In this document: piece by piece, positions 62,208-64,000 of the stretch
How the letters are laid out: each line of letters opens with the position of its first letter
Position numbering within the stretch: position 1 is the stretch's first letter
Source: JAKPQD01 sp029572965
GTDB taxonomy: Bacteria > Bacteroidota > Bacteroidia > Bacteroidales > DTGW01
DNA length: 64,000 nucleotides
NCBI GenBank assembly: GCA_035374585.1
Contig: DAOSPF010000003.1
Span: 23,096-87,095 of the forward strand
Reading direction: 5' to 3'
The notes under the pieces: model-generated
The model's database searches: none
Told to the model about the DNA's origin: nothing
Seen by the model: only the letters and a program-made list of their open reading frames with translations
Program-made: the position numbers and the translations under genes

Positions 62208-63041
62208 ATGAAAATGAACACTATATACAAATTAGCTTTAGCTATTCCGGTTATTGCAGCATTTTCTGCCTGTGAGGAAATTATCAATATCGACCTGAAC
62301 ACGGCTTCTCCAAAGCTTTCGGTAACAGCCATCATCACCGACCAGCCCGGGCCATATTACGTGACCCTTACTAAGTCAGAAAGCTTCTTTAGTTCCAACG
62401 ATTCATTCCCGGCAGTAAGTAATGCTGTGGTGGTTATAAGCGATGATGCCGGAAACTCAGAACAACTAACGGAAATCAAAGCCGGGGTTTACCAAACCAA
62501 TAATTTACAAGGTGTTAGTGGTAGAACTTATCATCTATCCATTGAAGCTGATGGTAAAAAATACGAAGCATCATCATTCCTGCCCTATCCTGTAGCCCTC
62601 GACTCGGTTGCATCTCAGAAAATAACAGCCACAAGCCCCGGTAACAAGGAAAACAAAAATAAATATTATCTCAAGTGTTATTTTACTGACCCTAAAGGAA
62701 GCGAAGATTATTATCGTGTAGAACCAATTATTCCAAATCTGGACACCTTGTCTTCCAGCTACCAGATATACAGCGACGAGGTTACCGACGGTCAACATGT
62801 TGAATTTCCAGTACAAAAGCCAACATTCAGCTTTGGAGATACTGCCATTGTTGAGTTTTATCATGTCAACAAAGAAAATTACGATTATTACAAAACTGCT
62901 AACAATATCCTGAAAAGCAAAAAAGGCCCAATGGCCTCTGCTTCTGCACCACAGGCCAACCCGTTAACCAACATTTCAGGCGAAGCTGTGGGCTATTTTG
63001 GAACGTTTGCGGTCAACAGAAGACTTATTGTGGTGAAATAA
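62208..63041 (+). CDS. DUF4249 lipoprotein
   Basis: A 277-residue lipoprotein (LAIPVIAAFSACEEIINIDL, Cys near residue 22) with an N-terminal beta-sandwich (LSVTAIITDQPGPYYVTLTKS) typical of DUF4249. It starts 4 bp after the receptor stop, the usual TonB/DUF4249 pairing, so it is likely a surface-exposed partner of the receptor. Substrate unknown. Confidence 0.87.
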   Translation: MKMNTIYKLALAIPVIAAFSACEEIINIDLNTASPKLSVTAIITDQPGPYYVTLTKSESFFSSNDSFPAVSNAVVVISDDAGNSEQLTEIKAGVYQTNNLQGVSGRTYHLSIEADGKKYEASSFLPYPVALDSVASQKITATSPGNKENKNKYYLKCYFTDPKGSEDYYRVEPIIPNLDTLSSSYQIYSDEVTDGQHVEFPVQKPTFSFGDTAIVEFYHVNKENYDYYKTANNILKSKKGPMASASAPQANPLTNISGEAVGYFGTFAVNRRLIVVK

Positions 63042-63047
63042 TAAATA

Positions 63048-63087
63048 CATGAATATTCATCAATTGAAAACTTGATGAATATTCATG
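63048..63087. terminator. Perfect palindromic hairpin
   Basis: CATGAATATTCATCAA (63048-63063) and TTGATGAATATTCATG (63072-63087), 16-bp perfect stem, 8-base loop. It follows the DUF4249 gene. It also overlaps the end of the short minus-strand frame at 63060, so it may serve both strands. No T run. Confidence 0.6.
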
Positions 63088-63218
63088 CTGCCACATACAG
63101 GAAAAACCTCAAAAAGGTCATTACCCATGCATGTTTCAGTTTTTTCCCAGCTCAATTCTTCTTTAGGGCCTTGCCAATTGCAGTCTTTACAAATGTAAAT
63201 ACTATGCCATCGCAGCAA
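63060..63218 (-). CDS. Short zinc-ribbon-like protein with TTG start, one Cys lost
   Basis: A 52-residue frame from TTG at 63218, overlapping the end of the upstream gene by 17 bp. It reads IYICKDCNWQGPKEELSWEK, then TETCMGNDLFEVFPVCGS. The pattern CxxC near the start and (C)PxCGS near the end suits small zinc-ribbon proteins, but the second pair has Phe in place of the first Cys (FPVCGS). The absence of an ATG and the lost Cys suggest a decaying gene or an unusual start. Confidence 0.5.
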   Translation of the reverse strand: MLRWHSIYICKDCNWQGPKEELSWEKTETCMGNDLFEVFPVCGSMNIHQVFN

Positions 63219-63429
63219 TTATTTCATCTACAGTTTTAAATGAATTGGGCAACAAATCAGGAGGGCACTTACCGGCTTTTTCTTTTACCAGGTATCTTTT
63301 ACATTTCATCCATCCATCTTCGCCTGCATCGCAATATTGCTTGCGATAATTGCTTGCTGTAGCATCTTTTCCTTCTAAAACACCCGTATAAATAGGGCAT
63401 TTTTCAAAATTTTTGCATGTAGTTTCCAT
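63202..63429 (-). CDS. Small Cys-rich cytosolic protein
   Basis: A 75-residue protein (internal ATG at 63429; the longer frame has no signal or homology). Six Cys occur as METTCKNFEKCPIYTG, KQYCDAG, MKCKRYL and KCPPDLLPN. The C-x5-CPIY and YC-x-C-RY patterns recur in a conserved small Bacteroidetes family that may hold a metal or Fe-S site. It lies 20 bp after the DsrE gene and is probably cotranscribed. Confidence 0.68.
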   Translation of the reverse strand: METTCKNFEKCPIYTGVLEGKDATASNYRKQYCDAGEDGWMKCKRYLVKEKAGKCPPDLLPNSFKTVDEIIAAMA

Positions 63430-63449
63430 AAATAAAGTTTGAGAGTTAT

Positions 63450-63881
63450 TTAAAATGTAACAAGCTTTTTGCTCCTTTTTACTATTTCGTACAAATCGTA
63501 TATGGAAGTAATGGTACACATTTGCACATTCTCAGTATGGCGCATGGCAGCACATGTAGCGCAAGTGTAAATATCTCCCCCCATTTTCAAAAATTCGAGG
63601 CTGGTTTTAGGAATATCATACTTGGAAGTATCTTTCATAAATACATCTACAGCCTTGCTAATAACGAAAACCACCACCGAATCGCCTTTTGACTCGGCTG
63701 CAATGCCAAGGCGCAAAGCATTCCAAACCGTTTCGGCATCGCCCGAACTAATAACTATGCCAATATCTGGCTTCCGAGATTTGTCAAATGCCGAAACGTT
63801 TTCGCAAGCAGAAAATAACTGCGAAAAGCCATTAGTAAAAGAAATGGCCAGAACAAGGAAACTAAAAACGGTTTTTTTCAT
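63450..63881 (-). CDS. Periplasmic DsrE-family protein
   Basis: A 143-residue protein with signal peptide (VFSFLVLAISFTNGFSQ) and a DsrE/DsrF-like fold. The motif GDIYTCATCAAMRHTENVQM has the Cys pair where DsrE proteins carry their sulfur-acceptor Cys. DsrE relays sulfur or persulfide. A structured leader sits directly upstream and overlaps its start codon. The next genes are small Cys proteins. Confidence 0.78.
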   Translation of the reverse strand: MKKTVFSFLVLAISFTNGFSQLFSACENVSAFDKSRKPDIGIVISSGDAETVWNALRLGIAAESKGDSVVVFVISKAVDVFMKDTSKYDIPKTSLEFLKMGGDIYTCATCAAMRHTENVQMCTITSIYDLYEIVKRSKKLVTF

Positions 63882-63969
63882 CCGTAAATAATTTTTTAAT
63901 AAGGTCGGATGGAACTCGCATGATGAATTATCATCCTTGTTTGTGTTTAACGAATCATGCTCGTTTCAT
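63879..63969 (-). promoter_or_regulatory. Structured 5' leader, copy B, pairing with the start codon
   Basis: In the minus-strand RNA, CATCCG (63911-63906) can pair with CGGATG (63884-63879), which contains the DsrE start codon. CATCC (63911-63907) can instead pair with GGATG (63936-63932). A 33-base block (63937-63969) is identical to leader A at 2530-2562. An arm of the ATGAAAC family (ATGGAACTCGCATGAT) lies within the leader. The window ends about 30 bp after the conserved block. Confidence 0.5.
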
Positions 63970-64000
63970 TTTATTATCACATCGAATTCAGTAAAAATAA

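Noticed and set aside
1..64000. CRISPR array or tRNA/rRNA genes
   Set aside because: No regularly spaced direct repeats and no tRNA-like or rRNA-like segments were recognised by eye; a scan with tRNAscan-SE and a CRISPR finder would settle it.

Overview
The window looks like a chromosomal segment of a Bacteroidota bacterium, probably from the Bacteroidales/Marinilabiliales side. Evidence: PorT and several proteins with C-terminal type IX secretion (T9SS) sorting domains, a SusC-style TonB receptor paired with a DUF4249 lipoprotein, DUF4270/DUF4907/DUF6132 families, -7 boxes of the Bacteroidetes type (TAnnTTTG), AT-rich intergenic DNA and almost no Shine-Dalgarno sites. I saw no rRNA, tRNA, CRISPR array, prophage or complete insertion sequence.

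Layout. 0-5 kb: end of a surface polysaccharide region (glycosyltransferase, Wzi-like barrel), a T9SS lamin-tail protein and a 42-residue lipoprotein. 5-10.8 kb: housekeeping genes on the minus strand (FAD dehydrogenase, PorT, UbiE/MenG, YicC, an ABC ATPase, a DUF77 protein). 10.8-18.4 kb: a TetR-controlled ABC-2 efflux operon (TetR, TolC, HlyD-like lipoprotein, two ATPases, a HAD phosphatase, two permeases). 18.8-25.2 kb: nitrogen block with a porin-like protein, two PII proteins and three ammonium transporters. 25.5-30.5 kb: DUF4907, kelch, DUF4270 and outer-membrane proteins. 31-36 kb: a PAS-LuxR regulator, a pentapeptide protein and two secreted carbohydrate esterases. 36.6-43.7 kb: alpha/beta hydrolase with TetR, then a trehalose module (GH15, DUF389, fused trehalose-phosphate synthase/phosphatase). 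43.7-47.3 kb: ChrA, YeiH, LysR and rhodanese. 47.3-55.5 kb: a thiol-redox island. 55.5-63 kb: an ECF-sigma module ending in a TonB receptor and DUF4249. 63-64 kb: small Cys proteins and DsrE.

The best candidate for an undescribed system is the island at 47.3-55.5 kb. It combines five thioredoxin domains (one fused to a thioredoxin reductase), a radical SAM/SPASM enzyme, an ArsM-like Cys-rich methyltransferase, a DUF6132 membrane protein, and a 32-residue Cys-rich peptide gene placed directly after a thioredoxin lipoprotein. Two promoters within it carry the same tandem operator (TAAATC-N4-TAATATCACC, two copies each), with the first box exactly 15 bp from an identical -7 element (TATCTTTG). 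One of these promoters is divergent from a stand-alone zinc-ribbon protein related to the N-terminus of IS1595 transposases. I read this as one regulon, possibly built around maturation or redox handling of a Cys peptide or of a thiophilic element. The function is inference.

Other unusual regulatory structure: two copies of a leader that pairs with its own start codon (upstream of the Wzi-like gene and the DsrE gene), a family of short ATGAAAC-N4-ATGATT repeats, paired LysR palindromes around the YeiH regulator, and a motif placed exactly 7 nt before two nitrogen genes.
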